Assembly: GCA_024641985.1 (NCBI GenBank)
Contig: JAHEBZ010000003.1
Coordinates: 372,001-436,000 of the forward strand
Length of the DNA stretch: 64,000 nucleotides
Direction of reading: 5' to 3'
Origin: Rhodoluna sp.
GTDB taxonomy: Bacteria > Actinomycetota > Actinomycetes > Actinomycetales > Microbacteriaceae
A program made the translations under genes and the position numbers. Below, in pieces: positions 54,436-63,084 of this stretch. The notes under the pieces were generated by a model. The model had not been told where the DNA came from, ran no database searches, and saw nothing but the letters and a program-made list of their open reading frames with translations. Position 1 is the first letter of the stretch; each line of letters begins with the position of its first letter.

Positions 54436-54933
54436 TTACTTCATAAACCAATCTGATTCACGCAGGGCACGCATTGCAATTTTGCGCTCACCCGGCTCAA
54501 GACGGTCTAAGTAAACAAACCCGTCGAGGTGGTCGCATTCGTGCTGCAGCATTTGAGCCATCAGGCCGGTTCCCGACAGCTCAACTCGGTTGCCATCCAG
54601 GTCGAACCCTTCAGCCCTGGCAAAAGTTCGCCGCGGCGTATCGTGCCAAAGCCCCGGAACAGACAGGCATCCTTCGCCGGTTGGCAGCAATTCGCCGCCA
54701 AGTTCGATGATTCTAGGGTTGATCAAATAGCCGATAACTCCAGCTACGTTATAACTGAAAGCACGAAGATTTACACCGATTTGCGGAGCCGCCACCCCGG
54801 CTCTGCCGGGTAACTTTGTGGTGTCGATCAGGTCTTCGACCAGCGCACGAGTTGCTTCATCAAATGATTTGATCTCTGCCGAAACAGATTTGAGAACCGG
54901 GTCGCCAAAAAGGCGAATTTCGCGAACTGCCAC
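54436..54933 (-). CDS. def: Peptide deformylase
   Basis: Removes the formyl group from new proteins. The 165 residues have all three family motifs: GVAAPQIGVN (GxGxAAxQ variant), EGCLSVPGLW (EGCLS), and QHECDHLDGFVY (QHExDHLxG), which supply the metal-binding Cys and two His. The start is GTG at 54933. It lies 5 nt after the MinD-like gene on the same strand. Nearby fadD converges with a 13-nt gap and no terminator is seen between them. Confidence 0.94.
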   Translation of the reverse strand: MAVREIRLFGDPVLKSVSAEIKSFDEATRALVEDLIDTTKLPGRAGVAAPQIGVNLRAFSYNVAGVIGYLINPRIIELGGELLPTGEGCLSVPGLWHDTPRRTFARAEGFDLDGNRVELSGTGLMAQMLQHECDHLDGFVYLDRLEPGERKIAMRALRESDWFMK

Positions 54934-54938
54934 GAACT

Positions 54939-56144
54939 TTAGATTGGGCTGTTTAGACCGTCAACAACCAGCGCGGCTAGTTCACGTGCCGCATCGCGGG
55001 TGCCCTTGCGAAGTTGGTCGAAGCGAATTACCGAACCAGCTGCAAGCGCAGGGTCATAAGGAATTCGAACCACGTGGCGAACTCGGGTTTTGAAGTGTTG
55101 TTCGATCTCGTCGAGCTTTACTAGGTTGGTGCCCTGAGTGGCCGTGTTGAGCGCGACCACCGAGTTTCTGACCAAATCACCATAGCCGTTAGCCTCGAGC
55201 CAAGTCAGCGTTTCTGAGGCCAAGCGAGCCTCATCTACAGAGCCGCCCGAAACAATAACTAGACCGCTTGCTCGCTGAAGAGTAGGTCGCATGACCGAGT
55301 GCACGATTCCGGTTCCGCAGTCGGTAAGCACGATTGAGTAGTAACGGGCTGCCATGTCGGCTACAACGTTGTAGTCACCCTCATCGAAAGCCTCCGACAG
55401 CATTGGGTCGCTGTCTGATGCTAGAACATCTAGGCGGGTTACATCTCGCGAAACCATGGTCGAGAAGTCGGTAAAGCCGTCAACAGCAGCGGCACGGTTG
55501 ACAACATCGCGCACGGTGAAGCGTGTTGATTTGCTGACTCGCTCAGCCAATGTTCCGCGGTCGGGGTTCGCATCGATGGCAATGATTCTGTCTTCGCGTG
55601 AAAGGGCCAGCGCCATACCCAGCAGTGTGCTCACGGTGGTTTTGCCAACGCCGCCCTTTCGGGTTAGCACGGGCACAAATTTTGCCCCACCATCAAGTTG
55701 GGCACCGATTCTTGCATCAACAGCCTTGCGCTCACGAATTTTGAGTGAATCACCAAGGTTGATGGTCTTGAGGCTGATGAGGTAAAGAAAGCGACGGAAG
55801 CCAGCTTCTGGAGCCGGCCGGTTTCGGGCGCTTAGGTCAATAAGGCGGTCTGCGGTAAGCATGGCCGCGGGTTCGGGCTGATCAAAAACCTCGCCACGAA
55901 GGCTGTCGCGACGCGAGTAGTTGGTCTTGCGAACCAAACCGGTATCGATGCTTTCGAATTCGCGAGCCAACCTTGGCTCTTCGGTCACAATTTCGATAGA
56001 AGAAGTGCTTGGAGTAACGTCTACTAGGCCCGCATCAACTGCAATCTCGGCAAGTGAATGGGTGCGCTCGGCAACCGGAACATCGGCTTGAGGTCGCGGT
56101 GCCAGAAAGTCGTCGCCCTCTGGTTTCTTATCCCAAATAGCCAT
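54939..56144 (-). CDS. MinD/ParA-superfamily ATPase, EspI-like
   Basis: A 401-residue P-loop ATPase with a 150-residue N-terminal extension. The deviant Walker A box is RKGGVGKTTVSTLLG, followed by IIAIDANPDRGTLAERV, SIVLTDCGTG (Walker B) and SGLVIVSGGSVDEA. The linker PEAGFRRFLYLISLKTINLG before the ATPase resembles the EspI/Rv3876 family of ESX-associated proteins. No ESX (EccC, EsxA-like) genes are in the window. AGGAGA precedes the ATG by 4-5 nt. It is probably co-transcribed with def. A link to envelope or polar organisation is a guess. Confidence 0.8.
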   Translation of the reverse strand: MAIWDKKPEGDDFLAPRPQADVPVAERTHSLAEIAVDAGLVDVTPSTSSIEIVTEEPRLAREFESIDTGLVRKTNYSRRDSLRGEVFDQPEPAAMLTADRLIDLSARNRPAPEAGFRRFLYLISLKTINLGDSLKIRERKAVDARIGAQLDGGAKFVPVLTRKGGVGKTTVSTLLGMALALSREDRIIAIDANPDRGTLAERVSKSTRFTVRDVVNRAAAVDGFTDFSTMVSRDVTRLDVLASDSDPMLSEAFDEGDYNVVADMAARYYSIVLTDCGTGIVHSVMRPTLQRASGLVIVSGGSVDEARLASETLTWLEANGYGDLVRNSVVALNTATQGTNLVKLDEIEQHFKTRVRHVVRIPYDPALAAGSVIRFDQLRKGTRDAARELAALVVDGLNSPI

Positions 56145-56228
56145 TCGGTTCTCCTTGCTTGAGCGCACAAAAGTTCGAATGCGCGATTAGAGCATTCAGT
56201 TTACCTCAGGCGCTAAAACGTTGCCGAA

Positions 56229-59200
56229 TTAAGCCGTTGGCTCAACTACCAGAATCAAATCACCGGCATCAACCGGAGCAGTTTTGGCAATCGCTAACCG
56301 ACGAACCGTTCCGGCCACGCTTGCTGTGATGGTCGCTTCCATTTTCATTGCCTCGATGGTTGCCACCGGCTGACCGACTTCAACGTGAGTGCCTTCAACG
56401 ATCTGCAGGGTTACAACGCCGGCAAACGGCGCAGCAACGTGTCCGAGGTTGTTTGCGTCTGCCTTCTCCGCGGCAACAGTGTCTACAGCAATTTTGTTGT
56501 CGCGCACGTTGATTGGGCGAAGTTGTCCGTTCATCGTTGCCATTACGGTTCTAAAGCCCTTGGCATCTGGGGTTCCGATGGCCTCGAGGCCCACATACAG
56601 GCGAACACCCTTGGCGATTTCAACCACGTGTTCGTGACCTTGCTCTAGGCCGTATAGGTAATCGACTGTGTCGATTTGATCCAGGTTTCCGTATGCTTCC
56701 TGAGATTTCAAGAACTCGGCAGTCGGAGCAGGGAACAGCAAGCGATTCAAAGTAGAGCGACGCAGGTTGGAGTCACTGCCCTGAAGCGATGCCAGGTCTT
56801 CTGTAGAAACCGGCGTAATGCCGAACTTGAGATTTTTGCCTGCCAGGACTTTTGTGCGGAACGGTTCTGGCCAGCCACCTGGCAGGTCACCAAGCTCACC
56901 AGCCATAAAGCCAACGACCGAGTCGGGTACATCGTAGTTTTGTGGGTTCTGAGCGAAGTCAACCGGGTCAGCATTCACTGCCACCAAGTGCAACGCTAGG
57001 TCGCCAACCACCTTTGAAGAAGGAGTTACCTTGGTCGGACGGCCGAGAATTTCGTTGGCCGCCGCATACATGTTTTCAACCTTTTCGAACTGGTCACCAA
57101 GACCAAGCGCAATGGCCTGCTGGCGCAGGTTTGAAAGCTGACCACCCGGAATTTCGTGCTTGTAAACGCGACCGGTTGGGCCTGGCAATCCAGACTCAAA
57201 TGGTGCGTAAACCTTGCGAACGGCCTCCCAGTATGGCTCAAGCTCAGCAACCGCAGACAACGAAATGCCGCTGTCTTGCGGGGTGTGTGCCAGCGCCGCT
57301 ATCAATGCCGATGCAGAGGGTTGGCTGGTGGTTCCGGCCATAGGCGCGCTTGCCACGTCTACCGCGTCTACGCCCGCGTGGATGGCAGCCATCAGTGTAG
57401 CCAGCTGCCCACCAGCGGTGTCGTGAGTGTGCAGGTGCACCGGAAGATCGAAACGCTCGCGCAATGCCGATACAAGCTTTTGCGCAGCAGCTGGGCGCAA
57501 TAGCCCTGCCATGTCTTTGATCGCGATTATGTGTGCACCCGAGTCAACAATTTGTTGCGCCAAGTCGAGGTAGTAGTCGAGCGTGTAGAGCTTCTCTTCT
57601 GGGTCGAGCAAGTCGGCCGTGTAGCAAAGCGCCACTTCGGCCACTGCTGTGCCCGTCTTCAAGACAGCATCGATTGCTGGCTTCATCTGATCAATGTCGT
57701 TCAAGGCATCAAAGATACGGAAGATGTCTACGCCAGTAGCGGCTGCCTCGGCCACGAATGCCTCGGTTACCTCAGTTGGGTAAGGCGTGTATCCAACGGT
57801 GTTGCGCCCGCGCAGCAGCATTTGAATACAGAGGTTAGGCATTGCGGTGCGAAGTGCCGCCAAACGCTGCCAAGGGTCTTCTCCCAAGAATCGCAACGCC
57901 ACGTCATAGGTGGCTCCGCCCCAGGCCTCAACCGAAAGAAGCTGCGGGGTTAGACGAGAAACGTAGGGAGCAACCGCAATTAAGTCGCGGCCGCGAACAC
58001 GGGTTGCCAGAAGCGATTGGTGTGCATCACGAAAAGTTGTGTCGGTGATGGCAACTTGGCTGCGATCGCGAAGGTCTTTTGCGAAACCGGCTGGGCCAAG
58101 CTGCAGCAAGCGCTGGCGCGAACCAGATGGAGCCGCCGCAGTTAGGTCAACGGCAGGCAGCTTAAGAGCCGGGGTCACGTGGTGCGCACGTGGGCCGTTT
58201 GGCTGGTTTACTGTCACATCGGCCAGCCAAGACAAAATCTTGGTGCCACGGTCTTGTGAGGGCTTAGCAGTGAAGAGCTCTGGGTGTTCGTCGATGAACG
58301 AGGTGCTCAAATCTCCGGTTTCAAAAATTGGGTCGGCAAGCACCGCCTGCAAGAACGCAATGTTGGTCGAAACACCGCGGATGCGGAATTCGGCGAGCGC
58401 TCGTTTTGCACGCGTAACCGCAGATTTGAAGTCGCGCCCCGTAGCAATCAGTTTGACAAGCATCGAGTCAAAGTGCGGGCTGACCTCAGCGCCGGTCGAA
58501 ACAGTTCCGCCGTCGAGTCGAATGCCGGCACCACCGGGTGAACGGTAGGTGGTGATCTTGCCGGTGTCTGGTCGGAAGTTGGCTGCCGGGTCTTCGGTTG
58601 TGATTCGGCACTGCACCGCAAAGCCGTGCATCTGAATCTTGTCTTGGGTTAGACCCAGGTCGTGGAGGCTCTCTCCGGCGGCAATTCGCATTTGGCTTTG
58701 CACCAGGTCAACATCTGTGATCTCTTCAGAAACGGTGTGCTCTACCTGAATGCGAGGGTTCATCTCGATGAACACGTGCTTGCCAGCGTTTGCGCCAACG
58801 GTGTCGATCAAGAACTCGACTGTGCCCGCGTTTTGGTAACCGATCTGTTCTGCAAACGAAACGGCATCGCGATAAAGAATTTCGCGAAGCTCCTGCGTGA
58901 TCAATGGCGCCGGGGCAATCTCGACAACCTTTTGGTTGCGTCGCTGAATCGAGCAGTCTCGCTCGAATAGGTGCACCACGTTGCCGTGGGTGTCGGCCAA
59001 AATTTGAACTTCGATGTGACGTGGCCTAATAACTGCCTGCTCTAAGAACACACGAGGGTCGCCAAATGCGCTCTCGGCCTCACGTGAGGCCTCAATTAGA
59101 GCTGCTCGCAGGTCTTCTGGTTTGGCAACTCGGCGCATACCGCGCCCGCCACCACCGGCAACGGCCTTAACAAAGATCGGGAACCCAATGGCATCAGCCT

Positions 59201-59639
59201 GCCCAACCAACTCATCAACGTTAGCTGACGAAGGCGTTGATTTTAGAACCGGAACGCCTGCACGAATCGCAGCATCCTTGGCAATGACCTTGTTGCCGGC
59301 CATCTCTAGAACATCAGAAGACGGGCCGATGAAAGTTATGCCGTTAGCCTTTGCAGCCTCGGCAAGCTCTGGGTTTTCAGAAAGAAAGCCATAGCCAGGG
59401 TAGATTGCGTCGGCGCCAGACTCTTTGGCTACTCGAATGATTTCGCTCACATCGAGGTAGGCGCGCACCGGATGACCCACTGTGCCGATTTGGTATGCCT
59501 CGTCGGCTTTCAGGCGGTGGGTTGAGTTTCGGTCTTCGTATGGAAAGACAGCAACGGTTTTTGCACCTAGCTCGTAGGCGGCGCGGAATGCGCGAACTGC
59601 AATTTCGCCTCGGTTGGCGACCAGAATCTTCTTGAACAT
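56229..59639 (-). CDS. pyc: Pyruvate carboxylase
   Basis: Anaplerotic biotin enzyme that makes oxaloacetate from pyruvate and bicarbonate. From ATG 59639 (AGGA upstream) it has 1136 residues. Domains: biotin carboxylase (1-450; KKILVANRGEIAVRAFRAA, AVAGGGGRGMRRV, FIEMNPRIQVEHTVSEE); carboxyltransferase (about 530-800; ITDTTFRDAHQSLLATRVR, RIFDALNDIDQMKPAI, HLHTHDTAGG); allosteric/tetramerisation region; biotinyl domain with IEAMKMEATI near the C-terminus. Divergent from the ParA gene at 59709 with 69 nt between starts. Confidence 0.97.
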   Translation of the reverse strand: MFKKILVANRGEIAVRAFRAAYELGAKTVAVFPYEDRNSTHRLKADEAYQIGTVGHPVRAYLDVSEIIRVAKESGADAIYPGYGFLSENPELAEAAKANGITFIGPSSDVLEMAGNKVIAKDAAIRAGVPVLKSTPSSANVDELVGQADAIGFPIFVKAVAGGGGRGMRRVAKPEDLRAALIEASREAESAFGDPRVFLEQAVIRPRHIEVQILADTHGNVVHLFERDCSIQRRNQKVVEIAPAPLITQELREILYRDAVSFAEQIGYQNAGTVEFLIDTVGANAGKHVFIEMNPRIQVEHTVSEEITDVDLVQSQMRIAAGESLHDLGLTQDKIQMHGFAVQCRITTEDPAANFRPDTGKITTYRSPGGAGIRLDGGTVSTGAEVSPHFDSMLVKLIATGRDFKSAVTRAKRALAEFRIRGVSTNIAFLQAVLADPIFETGDLSTSFIDEHPELFTAKPSQDRGTKILSWLADVTVNQPNGPRAHHVTPALKLPAVDLTAAAPSGSRQRLLQLGPAGFAKDLRDRSQVAITDTTFRDAHQSLLATRVRGRDLIAVAPYVSRLTPQLLSVEAWGGATYDVALRFLGEDPWQRLAALRTAMPNLCIQMLLRGRNTVGYTPYPTEVTEAFVAEAAATGVDIFRIFDALNDIDQMKPAIDAVLKTGTAVAEVALCYTADLLDPEEKLYTLDYYLDLAQQIVDSGAHIIAIKDMAGLLRPAAAQKLVSALRERFDLPVHLHTHDTAGGQLATLMAAIHAGVDAVDVASAPMAGTTSQPSASALIAALAHTPQDSGISLSAVAELEPYWEAVRKVYAPFESGLPGPTGRVYKHEIPGGQLSNLRQQAIALGLGDQFEKVENMYAAANEILGRPTKVTPSSKVVGDLALHLVAVNADPVDFAQNPQNYDVPDSVVGFMAGELGDLPGGWPEPFRTKVLAGKNLKFGITPVSTEDLASLQGSDSNLRRSTLNRLLFPAPTAEFLKSQEAYGNLDQIDTVDYLYGLEQGHEHVVEIAKGVRLYVGLEAIGTPDAKGFRTVMATMNGQLRPINVRDNKIAVDTVAAEKADANNLGHVAAPFAGVVTLQIVEGTHVEVGQPVATIEAMKMEATITASVAGTVRRLAIAKTAPVDAGDLILVVEPTA

Positions 59640-59696
59640 TGGTTCCTCAAGCGTCGTATTGGCGAATATGAAATTACGGTGCCCTGAATAAAAAGG

Positions 59697-59702
59697 TAGC
59701 CT
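59697..59702 (+). promoter_or_regulatory. -10 box, predicted leaderless ParA promoter
   Basis: TAGCCT ends 6 nt before the GTG at 59709; no ribosome binding site is visible. Confidence 0.5.
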
Positions 59703-59708
59703 ATTCGG

Positions 59709-60602
59709 GTGCATGTACTTAGCGTCAGCTCCCTCAAAGGAGGCGTCGGCAAGACAACCGTTGCTCTAGGTTTGGCTTCTGCCGCATTTGCTCGCGGCCT
59801 ACGCACGTTGGTGGTAGACCTCGACCCTCAGTGCGATGCATCAACTGGCCTAGGTGCCTTCGGGGTTTCAACAAAAAACGTTGCCGATGTTTTGTCTTCG
59901 CCCCGGCACGCCGTTGTGCATGACTCAATCGTAGCGAGTAGTTGGGGCAAAGTTCAGTCTGGTCACATAGATGTAATGTTGGGCAGTCCAAAAACCCTGA
60001 ATTTTGACCACCCGAACCCCACTTTGCGCGATCTTTGGCGCCTCGAAGAAGCGTTGAGCCTGGTCGAGCGCGAATACGATCTAGTTCTGATCGACACTCC
60101 CCCATCAATCAATGGCCTAACTCGCACCGGCTGGGTAGCCAGCGACCGAATCCTTCTCGTTTCTGAACCTTCGATCTTTAGCGTGGTTGCCGCAGACCGC
60201 GCACTCAAGGCAATCAACGAGCTTCGCAAGGGCCTAACTCCAAGGCTTCGGGCTCTCGGTGTTGTTATCAATCGCGTTCGGCAAGGCTCGCACGAGCACG
60301 AGTATCGAATCGGCGAACTGCAAAATCTTTTTCAGGGCGAATACCTCACGATCTTGCTCGACGAGAAAGCCACAATTCAACAGGCCCAAGGCGCTGGGCG
60401 CCCCATCCACACTTGGCCCGGAGACAGCGCACAGCAGGTAGCCAAAATTTTCGATGATGTGCTCGATGCTGCGCTGGTGTCATTCCAACTGGTTGACGAA
60501 ACCAGAACGGCCAAAAAGGAAAAACGTTTTGCTAGGTTTAGTCGCGTTCTGCGAGGCAAACAGATTGATAAAGATCTAGAAACTGGGCCGGCGCAAAACT
60601 AA
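59709..60602 (+). CDS. ParA-family ATPase (orphan)
   Basis: A 297-residue ParA/Soj-like ATPase. It begins HVLSVSSLKGGVGKTTVALGL (deviant Walker A), then TLVVDLDPQCDASTGLGAF (switch region), and LVLIDTPPSINGLTRTGW (Walker B). The C-terminal 40 residues are rich in Lys and Arg (KKEKRFARFSRVLRGKQIDK), which may bind DNA or membrane. There is no ParB gene next to it, unlike the chromosomal parAB locus near oriC; ParA-like orphans position chromosomes, pili or chemotaxis clusters in other bacteria. The start is GTG, on a probable leaderless mRNA. Confidence 0.87.
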   Translation: MHVLSVSSLKGGVGKTTVALGLASAAFARGLRTLVVDLDPQCDASTGLGAFGVSTKNVADVLSSPRHAVVHDSIVASSWGKVQSGHIDVMLGSPKTLNFDHPNPTLRDLWRLEEALSLVEREYDLVLIDTPPSINGLTRTGWVASDRILLVSEPSIFSVVAADRALKAINELRKGLTPRLRALGVVINRVRQGSHEHEYRIGELQNLFQGEYLTILLDEKATIQQAQGAGRPIHTWPGDSAQQVAKIFDDVLDAALVSFQLVDETRTAKKEKRFARFSRVLRGKQIDKDLETGPAQN

Positions 60603-60626
60603 TCCGGGCAACAAGGCTTGGCCTAA

Positions 60627-61175
60627 TTAAACGGCTTTGCGAGTGCTTCTGCGTGCAGCCAGTTCGTCCACGTCATCGATGTGGTTTTCTTTCATGTGAA
60701 TCAGGCTCGCTTCAACCTCGCGCAATACCCGACCAACGGCAATTCCAAAAACACCCTGTCCACGGCCAAGAAGATCCAAAACCTCATCTTGGGTGGTGCA
60801 CAGGTAAACACGTGCTCCGTCAGACATCAGGGTGATAGTCGCTAGGTCATTGATGCCGGCGGCCCGCAGCTGATCTACGGCGATGCGAATCTGCTGCAGC
60901 GAAACACCTGTGTCAAGCAGTCGCTTAACCAGTTTCAAAACCAGGATGTCGCGGAATGCGTAAAGCCTTTGAGAGCCCGAACCCGCGGCGCCCCTTACGC
61001 TCGGCTGAACCAAACCGGTGCGGTCCCAGTAGTCGAGCTGACGGTAACTGATTCCGCAGGCGGTGGCGGCCGAAGTGCCTCGGTAACCCACTTTTGGGTC
61101 AGCCGAAGGCAAGCCATCGGTGAAGAGCATGTCTTGGGAATAGGTGCCCATGTTGTCTGACTCTGAAGCTGACAT
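60627..61175 (-). CDS. MerR-family regulator (Rv1830-like)
   Basis: A 182-residue DNA-binding regulator. The MerR winged helix is at about 29-95: GYRGTSAATACGISYRQLDYWDRTGLVQPS and YAFRDILVLKLVKRLLDTGVSLQQIRIA. The C-terminal half has no metal-binding Cys cluster, so it is not a metal sensor of the classic type. A good AGGAG sits before the ATG. It lies next to the FtsR-like MerR gene and garA, matching the Rv1827-Rv1828-Rv1830 order in M. tuberculosis. The intervening bifunctional-nuclease gene (Rv1829) is absent. Confidence 0.85.
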   Translation of the reverse strand: MSASESDNMGTYSQDMLFTDGLPSADPKVGYRGTSAATACGISYRQLDYWDRTGLVQPSVRGAAGSGSQRLYAFRDILVLKLVKRLLDTGVSLQQIRIAVDQLRAAGINDLATITLMSDGARVYLCTTQDEVLDLLGRGQGVFGIAVGRVLREVEASLIHMKENHIDDVDELAARRSTRKAV

Positions 61176-61292
61176 CGGGGCTCCTTTCCTGTCGCTCTAA
61201 GGTTCAAGTTCAGGTTTAATTGTTGCCCCTACCGAGCACATCGGCGGGTTAATTATCGCTCTCGGCGTGTCGCCAGCAATGACGCGGATTTG

Positions 61293-61997
61293 CTAGTCGT
61301 CGAGCTTAGAAATTGCAGACCGCACCAATTCGCTTCGAATGGCCGAAAATTGGTTCTCGATTTCGGCTGCATAGTGTGCTGCACGCGAGCGACTTGAGGT
61401 GTCGTTCTTGCCAAGAACGGGAGCAACCACGCCCTCGATAATGCCGATTTCACGGTCGGTGGAGGCCTTCAAACCGCGAAGGTGTCTTGGCTGGATTCCG
61501 AAGCGTTGCAGGTGCACCACGGCTCGCGCAATCTCGACTGCCGACGAGTCAAAAGGCTCTTCTCCGAACAACGAAACATCTTGGGCTTCAGAAATTAAGG
61601 CATCGGTGATCGCTGTTTCGGCAATTAGTTCGATGCGAGTGAAACGCTTGCCCCTGGCCTGGCGAAGGTGAGCGCTATTCACCGACGAAACCCCGGGCAA
61701 AGTTGGCTGCTTGCCTTCATCTAGATCGGCAAGGTATGCCCTAATCACTTTTAGCGGCAAATATTGGTCGCGCTGCAATTCAAGAATAATTCGAATGCGC
61801 TCGATGTCGAGATCGGTGAACTTGCGATAACCAGACTCGGTTCGCTTAGGGGTCACTAGCCCCTGCTCTTCGAGGAAGCGCAATTTTGATGGGGTTAGAT
61901 CGGGAAACTCGGGGTTGAGAGCCGAAAGAACCTGGCCGATGTTGAATAGCTTTACTGCCCGAGCTGAAAAGAGCTTGGCAGCGGCGTTTGCCGCCAC
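61293..61997 (-). CDS. ftsR: MerR-family regulator, FtsR/Rv1828-like
   Basis: A 234-residue regulator that resembles Corynebacterium FtsR and M. tuberculosis Rv1828. The MerR helix-turn-helix reads LFNIGQVLSALNPEFPDLTPS and KLRFLEEQGLVTPKRTESGYR, with wing DIERIRIILELQRDQYLPL. The C-terminal effector domain has no Cys cluster. In C. glutamicum FtsR supports ftsZ expression; ftsZ and two dyads ahead of it are in this window. The start is GTG overlapping the garA stop by 1 nt (TAGTG), so the two are coupled, as in mycobacteria and corynebacteria. Confidence 0.85.
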   Translation of the reverse strand: MAANAAAKLFSARAVKLFNIGQVLSALNPEFPDLTPSKLRFLEEQGLVTPKRTESGYRKFTDLDIERIRIILELQRDQYLPLKVIRAYLADLDEGKQPTLPGVSSVNSAHLRQARGKRFTRIELIAETAITDALISEAQDVSLFGEEPFDSSAVEIARAVVHLQRFGIQPRHLRGLKASTDREIGIIEGVVAPVLGKNDTSSRSRAAHYAAEIENQFSAIRSELVRSAISKLDD

Positions 61998-62449
61998 TAG
62001 ATGCCCACAGCCAGGTCGGCTCTTGAAGCAAAGAATGTGAATCTAAATTTGCCCACCTGAATTTCACAGCCGTCATGCAGCTGAGCGGTGTCGATTCGAA
62101 CGCCATCGAAATAGGTGCCGTTTAGCGAAGCCAGGTCGTTGACCACGAACTTGGTGCCCTGGCGAATAAATTCTGCGTGTCGGCGTGAGACGGTCACGTC
62201 GTCGAGAAAAATATCTGCATTTGGATGACGGCCAACTGAGGTGGCGGCTTGGTCTAACAAGAATCGCGAACCAGCATTAGGGCCACGTTTTGCTATCAAT
62301 AGCCCAGAACCAGAAGGCAGCGATTCGATTGCGGCCTGATCTTCGGGGTCTAGGCTGGCACCCGATTCGGCCAATAAATCTTCCGAAAAACGCAGGGTCG
62401 ACGAGACCTCGTCAGACGAGCCCCCAAAGCCCAACTCTGCTGATTCCAT
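61997..62449 (-). CDS. garA: FHA-domain protein GarA/OdhI
   Basis: Phospho-switch protein that in relatives binds and inhibits 2-oxoglutarate dehydrogenase until phosphorylated by PknB or PknG. The 150 residues have an N-terminal tail with a single Thr in the expected place (DEVSSTLRF, Thr18) and an FHA domain (about 50-140) with pThr-binding residues Arg74 (SVGRH), Ser88-Arg89-Arg90-His91 and Asn110 (SLNG). Mycobacterial GarA has a double Thr (ETTS); here a Ser precedes the Thr. GGGAG lies 8 nt before the ATG. Confidence 0.92.
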   Translation of the reverse strand: MESAELGFGGSSDEVSSTLRFSEDLLAESGASLDPEDQAAIESLPSGSGLLIAKRGPNAGSRFLLDQAATSVGRHPNADIFLDDVTVSRRHAEFIRQGTKFVVNDLASLNGTYFDGVRIDTAQLHDGCEIQVGKFRFTFFASRADLAVGI

Positions 62450-62475
62450 GATTTCTACTCCCTGTCCCCCATAGC

Positions 62476-63069
62476 CTACTTCAAGCGAAGCGGGCTATTT
62501 TTCACTACGTCTCGCACCTGGCGCAGGTAAACAAAACCAGCCCACCAATAGAGCCCCACTCCCCAAAGCGCGAAGGCCCAAGCCAGCGGAAGAATTACAA
62601 ACTCACCGGCTGTCCAGATGTATGAAATCAAAAGTAGTGGGAAAGCATACAAAAGTGCAAAAGTGCCCGCCTTGCCGAGGTAATGAACCGGCAGCGGCCC
62701 GAAACCATGGTTGGCAAGAATTACATAGGCAACCAGCAACATAAAATCGCGCGCCACAATCACCAGCATCAACCACAACGGCACGATTCCGGCAACAGTT
62801 AGGCCAACCAGAGTCGAAAAGATGTATAGCCGGTCGGCTGCCGGGTCAAGAATTTGCCCCAACCGCGTGATCTGATTCCACTTACGAGCAAAATAGCCGT
62901 CAAGGTAGTCAGTCAGGCTCGCAGTAGCCAAAACCACGATGGCTAAAAAGAATTTCTCATTCAGCAGCAGCAGCAAAAATATTGGCACGAGAGCCAAACG
63001 AAGCGCGCTGAGCAAGTTTGGCACGGTCAGAAACTGATCCCTAAGGCGCTCCCCTGGCTGCATCGACAT
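62476..63069 (-). CDS. CDP-alcohol phosphatidyltransferase
   Basis: Membrane enzyme that joins a CDP-diacylglycerol lipid to an alcohol, probably glycerol-3-phosphate or a related head group. The 197 residues have five to six helices and the full motif DYLDGYFARKWNQ...GQILDPAADR (D-G-x2-A-R-x8-G-x3-D-x3-D). In mycobacteria pgsA2 (Rv1822) is near garA as here. Substrates (phosphatidylglycerol phosphate, phosphatidylinositol phosphate or cardiolipin) cannot be separated by eye. Located 26 nt upstream of garA. Confidence 0.9.
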   Translation of the reverse strand: MSMQPGERLRDQFLTVPNLLSALRLALVPIFLLLLLNEKFFLAIVVLATASLTDYLDGYFARKWNQITRLGQILDPAADRLYIFSTLVGLTVAGIVPLWLMLVIVARDFMLLVAYVILANHGFGPLPVHYLGKAGTFALLYAFPLLLISYIWTAGEFVILPLAWAFALWGVGLYWWAGFVYLRQVRDVVKNSPLRLK

Positions 63070-63084
63070 ACCCCGAGTTTACGC

